Origin: Desulfobacula sp.
Lineage (GTDB): Bacteria > Desulfobacterota > Desulfobacteria > Desulfobacterales > Desulfobacteraceae
Assembly: GCA_029940235.1 (NCBI GenBank)
Contig: JAOZRI010000039.1
Coordinates: forward strand, 3,991 to 12,748
DNA length: 8,758 nucleotides
Reading direction: 5' to 3'
The notes under the pieces are model-generated. The model searched no databases, had not been told where the DNA came from, and was given only the letters and a program-made list of their open reading frames with translations. Below are positions 1 through 7,011 of the stretch, piece by piece (within the stretch, counting starts at the first letter, position 1; every line of letters begins with the position of its first letter). The translations under genes and the position numbers were made by a program.

Positions 1-1161
1 CATCACTCCTAAACCATCTAACTTTTTATAAAAACCCATTAACATTTGATGCTGTTCTTTTGCTGTCTGCCGGAGGGCTGCCAATTCTTTTTTCTTTTTT
101 CCCCCCCCTTTTTTTTTCAAAGACATATACTGTTTTCGTGTGGAAACAAAATCAAAAAGGATGTCGACATTCCGGACTTGTTTGATCCAGGCGCTCACTT
201 TTCTATCCCAGACTAAAGATTCTTTTCTACTGTAATTTATGTTCCTTTGGTCAGTTGAATACCTCGAGTTATCGGGTTCGATATCATTCGTAAGATGTCT
301 GAGTTCATCCTTGGAAAACATCTCAACAAATTGGTTATTTATGATAGAAAGCAACTGGTCATGGTTATCAACGTCGTCAAAGCGGTGGCCCGGAAGAATG
401 TCATAGGTCTCCATCATGAAATAATCATCTATGTTTCCGGCATGGAAAAAGGGATTTAAAATCAGATCTTGCGGCAGAATCCCATCTTTGCCGAAATTTG
501 ACTCACGAATACCGTTCAGTTCTTTTTCATCTACCTCGTTGAGGTGGGCAAAAACAACTTGCCCGGTTGCCCGGATGATCTGCCATCTGTTTAACCGTAT
601 TTCCGAGAGAGTTGCTTTCAGAGCAAGGAGGGCATTGGTATGGACAGGTCTGGAAAGCTCCTTTTCACGGATCAAGGCATTGACATTGGAGGCAAATGTG
701 TCGTAACAGGCTGCGATTTCCTCAGTCAACATTTTGGTAACTGCTACCCGGGCCATATAATCCACTTGTATTTCATGCTCTGCCTTTGCTCGATTAATGG
801 CAGAGAGCATCACTTCGCAATAATTTTTTTTAAATTTACCCTGTTCGAATATATAGCTTTTTTTTTTAATATTTTCTTTTATTTGGCCGGTCACAGCTTT
901 CTCTTCTATTGTTCGCAGGATGAACTGTTTAGCAGACTTGCAAAAAGTATCACTCAAATATACATCATACCGCGAATTATCCACCCCTGGAGTCAATCTG
1001 CCTATATCAAATGACAGGGTATAGGGTGTTATCGGAAATTGATCCAGACAAGGTGTTTTGATAAAGAAAAAAGTTTTAGCAAAAAATATTGCAATGATAA
1101 TAAGAATTATATACCAGTATTCGATTAATACCGGCCAAATAAATACAGAAAGCAGATCCAT
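1..1161 (-). CDS. Unrecognised membrane-anchored protein (3' end outside window)
   Basis: The minus strand is open without a stop for 387 codons from an ATG at 1161 to the window edge, so the C-terminus is missing. The start follows a GGGGAAGG purine run. Residues about 11-33 form one hydrophobic helix (VLIEYWYIILIIIAIFF), followed by a soluble, charged, mostly helical region, so this is probably a single-pass N-anchored protein. Residues 349-358 are an odd KKKGGGKKKK stretch encoded by an A9-G8-A6 run, followed by a likely coiled coil (ELAALRQTAKEQHQ). I recognise no domain, nuclease, ATPase or protease motif. The steady codon pattern and lack of stops through several A/T homopolymers support real coding. 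A promoter with a palindrome lies about 90-120 bp upstream. It points the same way as the TRAP operon but is separated from it by 410 bp, so it is probably a separate unit. Function unknown. Confidence 0.82.
   Translation of the reverse strand, partial: MDLLSVFIWPVLIEYWYIILIIIAIFFAKTFFFIKTPCLDQFPITPYTLSFDIGRLTPGVDNSRYDVYLSDTFCKSAKQFILRTIEEKAVTGQIKENIKKKSYIFEQGKFKKNYCEVMLSAINRAKAEHEIQVDYMARVAVTKMLTEEIAACYDTFASNVNALIREKELSRPVHTNALLALKATLSEIRLNRWQIIRATGQVVFAHLNEVDEKELNGIRESNFGKDGILPQDLILNPFFHAGNIDDYFMMETYDILPGHRFDDVDNHDQLLSIINNQFVEMFSKDELRHLTNDIEPDNSRYSTDQRNINYSRKESLVWDRKVSAWIKQVRNVDILFDFVSTRKQYMSLKKKGGGKKKKELAALRQTAKEQHQMLMGFYKKLDGLGVM
95..117. repeat. Homopolymer run inside a coding region (A9-G8-A6 on the minus strand)
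   Basis: Plus strand T6-C8-T9. On the coding (minus) strand it reads nine A, eight G, six A, encoding Lys3-Gly3-Lys2, and with eight G the frame stays open on both sides. Seven G would bring a TAA at 41-39 and nine G a TAA at 28-26, so a one-base length change would truncate the protein soon after the run. Such mononucleotide tracts are known slippage sites in phase-variable genes. They are also common places for sequencing error, and the sequence alone cannot decide between the two. Confidence 0.8.
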
Positions 1162-1256
1162 TCATCCTTCCCCGTTCATTTAAAGATTTTTAAGGGCATA
1201 GCTTTGACAACTGTAAAAACCATGTTTCAATTTAGAAAAAGCTTTAATATTAATTT

Positions 1257-1284
1257 TTTATATAAGTAGATAACCAGTTGTCTA
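1257..1284 (-). promoter_or_regulatory. Probable sigma-70 promoter of the left-edge gene
   Basis: Reading the minus strand, TAGACA (1284-1279) and TATAAA (1262-1257) are separated by 16 nt, each matching the -35 and -10 consensus at five of six positions. Transcription would start near 1250 and give a leader of about 90 nt before the ATG at 1161. The promoter is overlaid by the palindrome listed next, which suggests regulated expression. Confidence 0.5.
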
Positions 1285-1291
1285 CCTATAT
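1260..1291. promoter_or_regulatory. 32-bp near-perfect palindrome, candidate operator
   Basis: The sequence is symmetric about 1275/1276. The inner 20 bp (GTAGATAAC-CA-GTTGTCTAC) pairs at eight of ten positions, with one T-G mismatch and a mismatched central pair. Beyond one more mismatch (1265/1286) the dyad continues for five pairs (1260-1264 with 1287-1291), giving 13 of 16 Watson-Crick pairs overall. It covers the -35 box, the whole spacer and part of the -10 box of the minus-strand promoter, the expected place for a dimeric repressor such as a GntR- or TetR-type protein. No regulator gene is visible in the window, so the binding protein is unknown. Confidence 0.5.
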
Positions 1292-1369
1292 TGCAAATTA
1301 TTAATAATTAACCGTATATCTTTACAATAACAATAATATCTGACCAGAAAAGAAACCTGGATAATTAAT

Positions 1370-1430
1370 CCAATATCAATATTTCTAATGCGTGTAAAGA
1401 AATATTGATTAATAAATTGGGTATTTATCA
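1370..1430. repeat. Overlapping inverted repeats in the intergenic region
   Basis: A perfect 12-bp inverted repeat (ATCAATATTTCT at 1375-1386 and AGAAATATTGAT at 1398-1409) encloses an 11-nt loop. CCAAT at 1370-1374 could pair with ATTGG at 1416-1420 beyond a 6-nt bulge. A second dyad, TGATTAATA (1406-1414) with TATTTATCA (1422-1430), matches at eight of nine positions and shares bases 1406-1409 with the first, so the two hairpins would exclude each other. There is no T tract on either side, so this is not a classical terminator. It may be a protein-binding site or a transcript-end structure. Confidence 0.5.
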
Positions 1431-1571
1431 AAATGTATATAGGCACGTGAGGCAATCAGTCTTTCATTGGTTATGGGAAAATTCTTATAAATAGAGGCAA
1501 ATATGCAGATTTTTTTTAGGATTTATTGCATGCATGAAAAAAAATAACAATTTGTTGTTTCAGGTGAAGTC

Positions 1572-2852
1572 CTATTGTGTCATAAGCTGTGCCAGCCACA
1601 TGGTAATGGGTGGGTAAAAACTTATGATCAAAAGATCTATGATCAGTATTCCAAGAAACGGCAGGATACGTCTGCTTATGGCAGTAATGCTGTCATTTGA
1701 TATGGAAGATGATACTATAAGGCAGATACCCATGGGTGGAGTCAGCATGCCAATGGACAGATTTGTAACAACTATGACACCAAGCTGAACCATATCAATG
1801 CCAAGGGCTGGTACCATGGCTGTAATCATTGGTACAAGCAAAATAAGTGCAGCTGTTGTTTCAACAAAGGTCCCGGCAATGAGTAAAACCACATTGATCA
1901 GTAAAAGTAAAATCACAGGATTGTCAGACATGCCAAGCAGTGTTCCGGCAAGTTGGGCAGGGATATCCTCGATGGCTGCAATCCATGAGAAGACAGAAGC
2001 AGTAGCTATTATGAACATAACAATGGAAGAAGTAACAGCACCGTTGAGAAACAGGGGGAAAAGATCTTTTATTTTGATTTTTTTATAGATAAACATTCCA
2101 ACAATAATTGCATAAACAACAGCAATTGCGGCAGATTCTGTTGCAGTAAAAATACCAAATAAAATTCCTCCAAGAATAATAACAGGGGCTCCCATTGCAA
2201 GGATTGATCTTTTAAAGGCAATGGTAATGTTTTTCAATGAAAATTGTGTTGTTGACAAATATCCTTTTTGCAGGGAGATAAATGTGGAAACGCAAATTAA
2301 AGAGAAACCGATCAAAATGCCCGGTAAAATACCTGCGGCAAAAAGCTGACCAATAGATGCACCTGTTAAGAATCCAAATATAATCATGGGAATAGAAGGT
2401 GGTATTACAACACCTATGGAGCCGCCAGATGCCTGAACGGCTGCTGCAAAATCAGATTCATACCCAGACTTTTTCATGGCAGGGATTAAAATTGCCCCAA
2501 CAGCCGCTGCATCAGCAGCAGCAGAGCCTGAAATTCCGGCAAAAAACATGGCAGATACAATGGTTACGGCAGCAAGTCCTCCGGGCAGCCATCCCACAAG
2601 GGCATTGGCAAAATCAATAATTCTTTGGCTTATGCCTCCAGCCTCCATTATGGTTCCTGTGAACATGAAAAGAGGTACAGCCATGAGATGAAATGAATCT
2701 GTACCTGCAAACATGCGCTGTACCACCATCATGAGATCAAAGTCACCCTGGAAAATAATTGTTGTAACAGAAGCAACTCCAATGGCAATTGCAATGGGTG
2801 TGTTTATGGCAAAAAGAAAAACAAGGGATAGCATCAGGATCTGGGTCGTCAT
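1572..2852 (-). CDS. dctM: TRAP transporter large permease subunit DctM
   Basis: This 426-residue inner-membrane protein is the ion-coupled transport subunit of a tripartite ATP-independent periplasmic (TRAP) carrier. It is hydrophobic throughout, with about 12 or more membrane segments. Family hallmarks are visible: FAGISGSAAADAAAVG at 104-119, SGGSIGVVIPPSIPM at 142-156, TATESAAIAVVYA at 236-248, GTFVETTAAL at 327-336 and LTPPMGI at 370-376. Length is normal for DctM. The ATG overlaps the dctQ stop by 4 bp (ATGA) and has AAAGG seven bases upstream, so translation is probably coupled to dctQ. It is the last gene of the operon. The substrate cannot be read from this subunit. Family assignment is secure. 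Confidence 0.96.
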   Translation of the reverse strand: MTTQILMLSLVFLFAINTPIAIAIGVASVTTIIFQGDFDLMMVVQRMFAGTDSFHLMAVPLFMFTGTIMEAGGISQRIIDFANALVGWLPGGLAAVTIVSAMFFAGISGSAAADAAAVGAILIPAMKKSGYESDFAAAVQASGGSIGVVIPPSIPMIIFGFLTGASIGQLFAAGILPGILIGFSLICVSTFISLQKGYLSTTQFSLKNITIAFKRSILAMGAPVIILGGILFGIFTATESAAIAVVYAIIVGMFIYKKIKIKDLFPLFLNGAVTSSIVMFIIATASVFSWIAAIEDIPAQLAGTLLGMSDNPVILLLLINVVLLIAGTFVETTAALILLVPMITAMVPALGIDMVQLGVIVVTNLSIGMLTPPMGICLIVSSSISNDSITAISRRILPFLGILIIDLLIISFYPPITMWLAQLMTQ

Positions 2853-3322
2853 GTGTCTGCCTTTTTAAATTCTTCCAGCAGAAAGTTTAAAGCATGGATT
2901 GTCAAAATAGCACCGCTGATGGGAATAATACTTAAAATAATCCATTTGGGTATCTGGAGAGCAGGAGTTATCTGCATACGTATAAAAAAAGCAAATTTAA
3001 TCCCGAAAACTATCATGACAATGAATAATGCCATGGAAACAAGATGGGTGATTATAAAGGATATTTTTTGAAATTTTAAAGAAAATTTTGTATAAAGAAA
3101 ATCAACCCCTGGATTGAGGTTGCGATAATATGCGCAGGATGCTCCAAGAAAGGTCAGCCAGACAAGCAGAAATCTTGCAAGCTCTTCTGACCAGAACAAA
3201 GAGTGGTTTAACACATATCTGAAAAACACCTGCACTGCCACTATTAAAGTCATTGTAAAGCCAAGTCCAAACAGAAAATACTCCACCCATTGATTGATAA
3301 AAAAACTTGTCTTTTTAAGCAT
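2849..3322 (-). CDS. dctQ: TRAP transporter small permease subunit DctQ
   Basis: At 157 residues with four predicted membrane helices (about 12-34, 46-66, 87-110 and 124-148), this has the usual size and topology of DctQ, the small membrane partner that works with DctM in solute transport. The DctQ signature is clear: QVFFRYVLN at 31-39 followed by WSEELARFLLVWLTFLGA at 44-61. It lies 73 bp after dctP and overlaps dctM by 4 bp. The ATG at 3322 has only a weak A-rich ribosome site (AAAGAAAA), so translation may be lower than that of dctP. Confidence 0.95.
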   Translation of the reverse strand: MLKKTSFFINQWVEYFLFGLGFTMTLIVAVQVFFRYVLNHSLFWSEELARFLLVWLTFLGASCAYYRNLNPGVDFLYTKFSLKFQKISFIITHLVSMALFIVMIVFGIKFAFFIRMQITPALQIPKWIILSIIPISGAILTIHALNFLLEEFKKADT

Positions 3323-3342
3323 AATTTTCTTTATGGAAGGTT

Positions 3343-3382
3343 AAGGCTGACAAAAAAAATACTTTGGATTTATCAGCCCCTT
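3343..3382 (-). promoter_or_regulatory. Stem-loop in the dctP-dctQ gap
   Basis: GGCTGA (3345-3350) and TCAGCC (3373-3378) are perfect inverted copies flanking a 22-nt loop. AA/TT pairs beyond a 2-nt bulge (CC, 3379-3380) extend the stem. It fills much of the 73-bp gap between dctP and dctQ. Stem-loops after a binding-protein gene commonly stabilise its mRNA or partly stop transcription, so that more binding protein than permease is made. There is no T tract directly after the stem on the coding strand, so stabilisation or processing fits better than full termination. Confidence 0.45.
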
Positions 3383-3395
3383 GAAAAATTGAATT

Positions 3396-4373
3396 TTATT
3401 TAACAGCATTCATGATTTTTAACAGCAGTTCCTTAACCTTTGGATCACTATAAAGATCCATATCCTTTAGATCAGCTACCTTTGCACGGAATGCATCAAT
3501 ATCAGGGTCTTCAACAACCTGCATACCTTTCTTTTTTAACATCTCAAGGCGGGCGGCATTTTTTGATCTATTATCCTCTCTTTGAAACACAGCTGCTTCA
3601 TACATGGATTGCTGGATCATCTCCTGATTTTTTTTATCAAGAGTTTTCCACCATTTTAGAGAGGCAATATCCATGTGATAGGAATAAACATGGCGCGAAA
3701 GAGTCATATATTTTTGAATTTCATAAAATTTATATACTTCCATGACCCATAAAGGATTTTCCTGGCCGTCAATGACTTTTTGTTCAAGCTCAGTATAAAT
3801 GGGCCATGGCATTGGTGTTGGATTAGCTCCAAGCGCCTGCCATATTGCCTTGTGAATGGCAGAGGCCATAACTCTTATTTTCAGCCCTTTGATATCATCA
3901 GGGCTTTTTACAGCATGTTTGGAATTTGTAAGATTTCTAAAGCCATTTTCAGAGAAACTCAACCCTTTAAAACCAGAACTCTCAAGGCTTGTAAGGATCT
4001 GCGCTCCAAGAGGACCATCAAGTATTCTATCTGCCTGAGCACTATTTTTAAAAATAAAAGGATAGTTTATTACCCTTGCAATTGGATCAAAAGTGTCAAA
4101 GGGACCACCTGTGACAATTGCCATCTGTATGGTATTCATTTGAACCTGTTGAAGGATCTGGGTCTCATTGCCAAGGGAAGCTGAGTGATAAATTTTTACT
4201 TGAAATTCTTTGTTTGAACGCTGTTCAATCAACTCCTTGAATTTTTCAGCCGCAATGTTTTGAGCACTTCCAGGTTTTGTTACAACGCCAAGTTTAATCT
4301 TGGTTGCAGCCAGGGCATTGCAGTAAAAAAACAGCAGACAAGTGGTCAATAGTAAAACAAAACATTTTTTCAT
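3396..4373 (-). CDS. dctP: TRAP transporter periplasmic substrate-binding protein DctP
   Basis: This is the 325-residue periplasmic binding protein that captures solute, usually an organic acid, and hands it to DctQM. The Sec signal peptide is about residues 1-23 (MKKCFVLLL core ending NALAA). DctP-family landmarks follow: SASLGNE at 64-70, ENGFRNLTN at 142-150, and LKIRV at 164-168, where Arg167 sits at the position that usually clamps the substrate carboxylate. ALGANPTPM (180-188) and YTELEQKVIDGQENP (193-207) come next. The start is ATG at 4373, preceded by GGAGGA six bases away. An in-frame ATG six codons earlier (4391) lacks a ribosome site and would spoil the signal peptide. It is first in the operon and has its own promoter. 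Fine specificity (C4-dicarboxylate, other hydroxy or keto acid, sugar acid) is not determined. Confidence 0.95.
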   Translation of the reverse strand: MKKCFVLLLTTCLLFFYCNALAATKIKLGVVTKPGSAQNIAAEKFKELIEQRSNKEFQVKIYHSASLGNETQILQQVQMNTIQMAIVTGGPFDTFDPIARVINYPFIFKNSAQADRILDGPLGAQILTSLESSGFKGLSFSENGFRNLTNSKHAVKSPDDIKGLKIRVMASAIHKAIWQALGANPTPMPWPIYTELEQKVIDGQENPLWVMEVYKFYEIQKYMTLSRHVYSYHMDIASLKWWKTLDKKNQEMIQQSMYEAAVFQREDNRSKNAARLEMLKKKGMQVVEDPDIDAFRAKVADLKDMDLYSDPKVKELLLKIMNAVK

Positions 4374-4427
4374 TAGGGTCCTCCATTGCATAAGATATAT
4401 TAAAGATTAAAATATGGATCTGTTTGT

Positions 4428-4457
4428 GTTATAAGAGCAAAGTTTATAAAAAATCAA
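4428..4457 (-). promoter_or_regulatory. Probable sigma-70 promoter of the dctPQM operon
   Basis: On the minus strand, TTGATT (4457-4452) and TATAAC (4433-4428) are spaced by 18 nt. The leader to the dctP start would be about 50 nt. A weaker plus-strand -10-like TATAAA (4445-4450) lies within the spacer and could serve the divergent epd-like gene, so the two promoters may overlap. Confidence 0.45.
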
Positions 4458-4516
4458 TGACTATTTGATAGGATTGAAAATAAAGCAGGATTTGTAAAAG
4501 CTAAAGGTTTTTTTTA

Positions 4517-5536
4517 ATGGGAAAATATAATATTGCAATTAATGGCTATGGGAGAATAGGGCGGTGTGTGCTGCGGGCATTGTATGAGTCTAAAAATTTT
4601 TATGAAAAATTCAATCTGATTGCCATTAATGAGATTGCTGACATGGAAACTATTTACCATGTAACAAAGTTTGACTCCACCCATGGAAGATTTCCCATGC
4701 CGGTTAAAAATGGCCAGAATACCCTGAAGATTGGAAAGGATCACATCAAGGTATTTCATGAACAGGATATTGATAAGCTTCCCTGGGAACAACTGGGCAT
4801 TGACCTTGTTTTTGAGTGCACTGGATTTTATAATGACAGAAAGTCTGCAATACAGCATTTGAAGTCAGGGGCAAAAAAGGTGATCTTTTCCAACCCGGCA
4901 GAAGATGAGATGGATGCCACCATTGTATATGGTGTTAATCATCGGACACTGAAAAAAGAGCACCTGATTATTTCCAATGCTTCATGCACAACCAATTGTG
5001 TTATACCGGTGCTTCATGTTATCGATCAAATTCTTGGGATTCAAAGCGGTTCCATCACAACCATTCACTCTGCCATGAATGATCAGCCAGTGATTGATGC
5101 ATATAATTCTGACTTAAGGAAAACCCGCTCTGCCCTGCAGTCAATAATTCCAGTGAGCACAGAGCTTGAAAAAGGTATCACTAGAATTTTACCGTCCATG
5201 GCAGACAAATTTGAATCACTTGCAATCAGAGTTCCCACCATAAATGTATCTATAATGGATATTGCTCTCATGGTAAAAATGGAAACTAATGTGCAAAAAG
5301 TTAATGCCATGCTTATACAAGCCTCTCAAAATGAATTAAAAAATATAATGGGTGTGACAGATGAAAATCTGGTTTCATGTGATTTTAACCATGATGACCG
5401 ATCTTCCATAGTTGATCTTCACCAGACCCGTGTGAGTAAAAACAATCTTGTAAAAATTCAGGCATGGTTTGATAATGAGTGGGGATATTCAAATAGAATG
5501 CTTGATACTGCCATTGCAGCTTTAGAAGCTAAATAA
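4517..5536 (+). CDS. epd: Erythrose-4-phosphate dehydrogenase-like GAPDH-family enzyme
   Basis: A 339-residue NAD(P)-dependent aldehyde-phosphate dehydrogenase of the GAPDH superfamily. The Rossmann motif INGYGRIGR is at 8-16, and the catalytic Cys157 (SNASCTTNC, 153-161) and His184 (TTIH) are present. Several stretches follow erythrose-4-phosphate dehydrogenase rather than GAPDH as I recall them: AINEIAD at 36-42, LPWEQLGIDLVFECTG at 88-103, HSAMNDQPVIDAY at 184-196 and SIIPVSTELEKGI at 209-221; length equals that of the E. coli enzyme. Epd oxidises erythrose 4-phosphate to 4-phosphoerythronate in the DXP-dependent pyridoxal phosphate route. No other pyridoxal genes or pgk lie beside it. It is divergent from dctP with a 143-bp gap; AAAGG lies nine bases before the ATG. 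GAPDH activity remains possible, so the symbol is tentative though the family is certain. Confidence 0.85.
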   Translation: MGKYNIAINGYGRIGRCVLRALYESKNFYEKFNLIAINEIADMETIYHVTKFDSTHGRFPMPVKNGQNTLKIGKDHIKVFHEQDIDKLPWEQLGIDLVFECTGFYNDRKSAIQHLKSGAKKVIFSNPAEDEMDATIVYGVNHRTLKKEHLIISNASCTTNCVIPVLHVIDQILGIQSGSITTIHSAMNDQPVIDAYNSDLRKTRSALQSIIPVSTELEKGITRILPSMADKFESLAIRVPTINVSIMDIALMVKMETNVQKVNAMLIQASQNELKNIMGVTDENLVSCDFNHDDRSSIVDLHQTRVSKNNLVKIQAWFDNEWGYSNRMLDTAIAALEAK

Positions 5537-5571
5537 ATTTTAAGGCATGGCAGGTGTTAAGCCAAAGGGTT

Positions 5572-7011
5572 TTACAACCGCTGGATTATATATAAAAAGG
5601 TGGGGAATCTGGATTTTGCTTTGAGCTTATAAAAATCATATAGTACCTCCCTTGATGGAGTGCCAAATTTTAAAGGTGACAGGTAAATACACCCCTTTGG
5701 ATTGTTTTTGCTGGTACTTTTTCGTATGAGAGTCATTAAAGCTTCATAGTGGGAATCAGGAAGGCTGTCATCCATTACAAAATTACAGGTGATTTCTATG
5801 TTGGTACAGGATTTGTTGATGTCCTGGATTCTTTTAAATGCCTGGCCAACCATCTCTTTGGTTATTGGTTTGCCAATCAGGTCTAAAGTTGCCTGGTCAT
5901 AGGATTCAAGCCCGATATTGATAAAGGTTTGAAAGTTAAGCTGGTTAAGCCTTGTGAAAAATGTTTTACTTGAATTTAAAAAAGAGTCAACACTGCCAAA
6001 TATAAACAAGTAGCTGCCTGTCATATATGATATTTTTAAATTTAATGAATGATAGGCCTTTTGTATGGTTTCAAGTATAAGGTCTTCAGGAGCGTTTAAA
6101 GCATCATGCTCTCCTATGAATAAGGCATTAAAATTGATGATATCATTATTGAAAACCTGCTTTAACTGCTCAATTTGATTGTCAATGTTCTGTTGTGATC
6201 GTACCATAAATTTTTTATGGTTTTTTATTTTGCAGAACCTGCATTTATAAAGACAGCCATCGGAAATATTTAAGGGAATAATATTATAATCAACATGTCT
6301 GGCATCCGGTGGCATCACACTTACCCTTGACCCTGTGATATTAAATAGTTTTTCTGCTTTTTTCTGCAATTTTTCAGGGGTCTGCTGCTGTATTGATTTT
6401 AACCATGGCCAAAAATTTTCTGGTATCTCTCTGGAGGGCAATTGCAGTAAAGTTTGATGCCATTTTTTGACAATATAATCTATTGGTTCTTCCGTAAAGG
6501 GTTTGCCCCCAATAAGAGAGTTTGTCTGGTACATCAAATTGGGAAGATAATACTCACCAATAGCTTCAAAAACACCTGAATAACCCCCAGTGGAATAGTA
6601 GATCCAGTCATTTCCAATGGATCGTTTGAGCCATTCTGATGGGTTGCGCCAGGTACTGTTTTTAGATTTTGCATGTTTGATTTCATGGTTTAGATTAAAT
6701 TCAAAAACATGGTCACTGGTTTCAAGTTTTGAAAAAATACCATACTTTGCAGGATAACTTACCTTGGTATACTCCTTCTCTCCATGGATATTTAACTCAA
6801 TTGAAATATTGTTGTTTTTAAATTTCATTGTCTGGGGGAAAATGTTAATCAAGATCCTTGATGTGATGGTCTTTGCACACCTGTCCCACTTATTTTTAGT
6901 TTTTGATTTGAGCCAGATTCTGATTGACTTTCCATAATTAAATGATATATCAAAATATGTAAAATAAGGAAAGAGGGAACTTAAAAATATAAAGCAGTAA
7001 AAGCCATACAA
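5572..7011 (-). CDS. Radical SAM protein of unknown function
   Basis: The cluster motif CLYKCRFC (Cys253, Cys257, Cys260; CX3CX2C) marks a radical SAM enzyme that would bind a 4Fe-4S cluster and S-adenosylmethionine. The later segment FINIGLESYDQATLDLIGKPIT (363-384, written here split: FINIGLESYD then QATLDLIGKPIT) is the typical barrel strand and helix of the fold. About 190 residues before the motif form a separate domain rich in Trp and Tyr (EWLKRS, GNDWIYYSTGGYSGVF, IGEYYLPNL) that I do not recognise. No C-terminal Cys-rich SPASM domain is seen. The start is uncertain: the TTG at 7011 gives 479 residues but has no ribosome site. The ATG at 6828 gives 418 residues and also lacks one, though GC-ending codons between the two suggest coding. 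It is convergent with the epd-like gene (35 bp apart) and divergent from the next gene. Substrate unknown. Confidence 0.85.
   Translation of the reverse strand: MYGFYCFIFLSSLFPYFTYFDISFNYGKSIRIWLKSKTKNKWDRCAKTITSRILINIFPQTMKFKNNNISIELNIHGEKEYTKVSYPAKYGIFSKLETSDHVFEFNLNHEIKHAKSKNSTWRNPSEWLKRSIGNDWIYYSTGGYSGVFEAIGEYYLPNLMYQTNSLIGGKPFTEEPIDYIVKKWHQTLLQLPSREIPENFWPWLKSIQQQTPEKLQKKAEKLFNITGSRVSVMPPDARHVDYNIIPLNISDGCLYKCRFCKIKNHKKFMVRSQQNIDNQIEQLKQVFNNDIINFNALFIGEHDALNAPEDLILETIQKAYHSLNLKISYMTGSYLFIFGSVDSFLNSSKTFFTRLNQLNFQTFINIGLESYDQATLDLIGKPITKEMVGQAFKRIQDINKSCTNIEITCNFVMDDSLPDSHYEALMTLIRKSTSKNNPKGCIYLSPLKFGTPSREVLYDFYKLKAKSRFPTFLYIIQRL
6924..6951 (+). promoter_or_regulatory. Possible promoter of the small exported protein gene
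   Basis: TTGACT (6924-6929) and TATATC (6946-6951) are 16 nt apart, giving a leader of about 75 nt before the ATG at 7034. It lies inside the longer version of the divergent radical SAM frame, which slightly favours the shorter start for that gene. The match is moderate and AT-rich DNA gives chance hits. Confidence 0.3.

Larger units (their letters stand above)
1162..1571. other. 410-bp AT-rich intergenic region with palindromes
   Basis: No reading frame here looks coding on either strand. The region separates the stop of dctM from the start of the left-edge gene. It contains the promoter and 32-bp palindrome at 1257-1291 and an inverted-repeat cluster at 1370-1430, both listed separately. 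The rest is A/T-rich sequence without a recognisable RNA gene. No strong GC-rich terminator follows dctM; only weak AT-rich dyads precede a run of eight T (minus strand) at 1544-1537. Confidence 0.7.

Noticed and set aside
431..1014. Two overlapping plus-strand frames (431-706 and 640-1014)
   Set aside because: They lie opposite the continuous 387-codon minus-strand frame, have low-complexity Phe/Ser-rich or Ile/Phe-rich translations and lack ribosome sites.
1204..1232. Perfect TTGACA on the plus strand at 1204-1209
   Set aside because: No acceptable -10 box lies 15-19 nt downstream, and no plus-strand gene follows.
1537..1560. Terminator after dctM (AACAACAAATTGTT followed by eight T on the minus strand)
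   Set aside because: The stem would be only four or five nearly all-A/T pairs with a very small loop, too weak to call.
4374..4391. Upstream ATG at 4391 as the dctP start
   Set aside because: It would add MQWRTL before a standard signal peptide, and the GGAGGA ribosome site lies between it and the ATG at 4373, which fits the later start.
5537..5571. Bidirectional terminator between the convergent epd-like and radical SAM genes
   Set aside because: The 35-bp gap shows no stem longer than about three pairs and no proper T tract.
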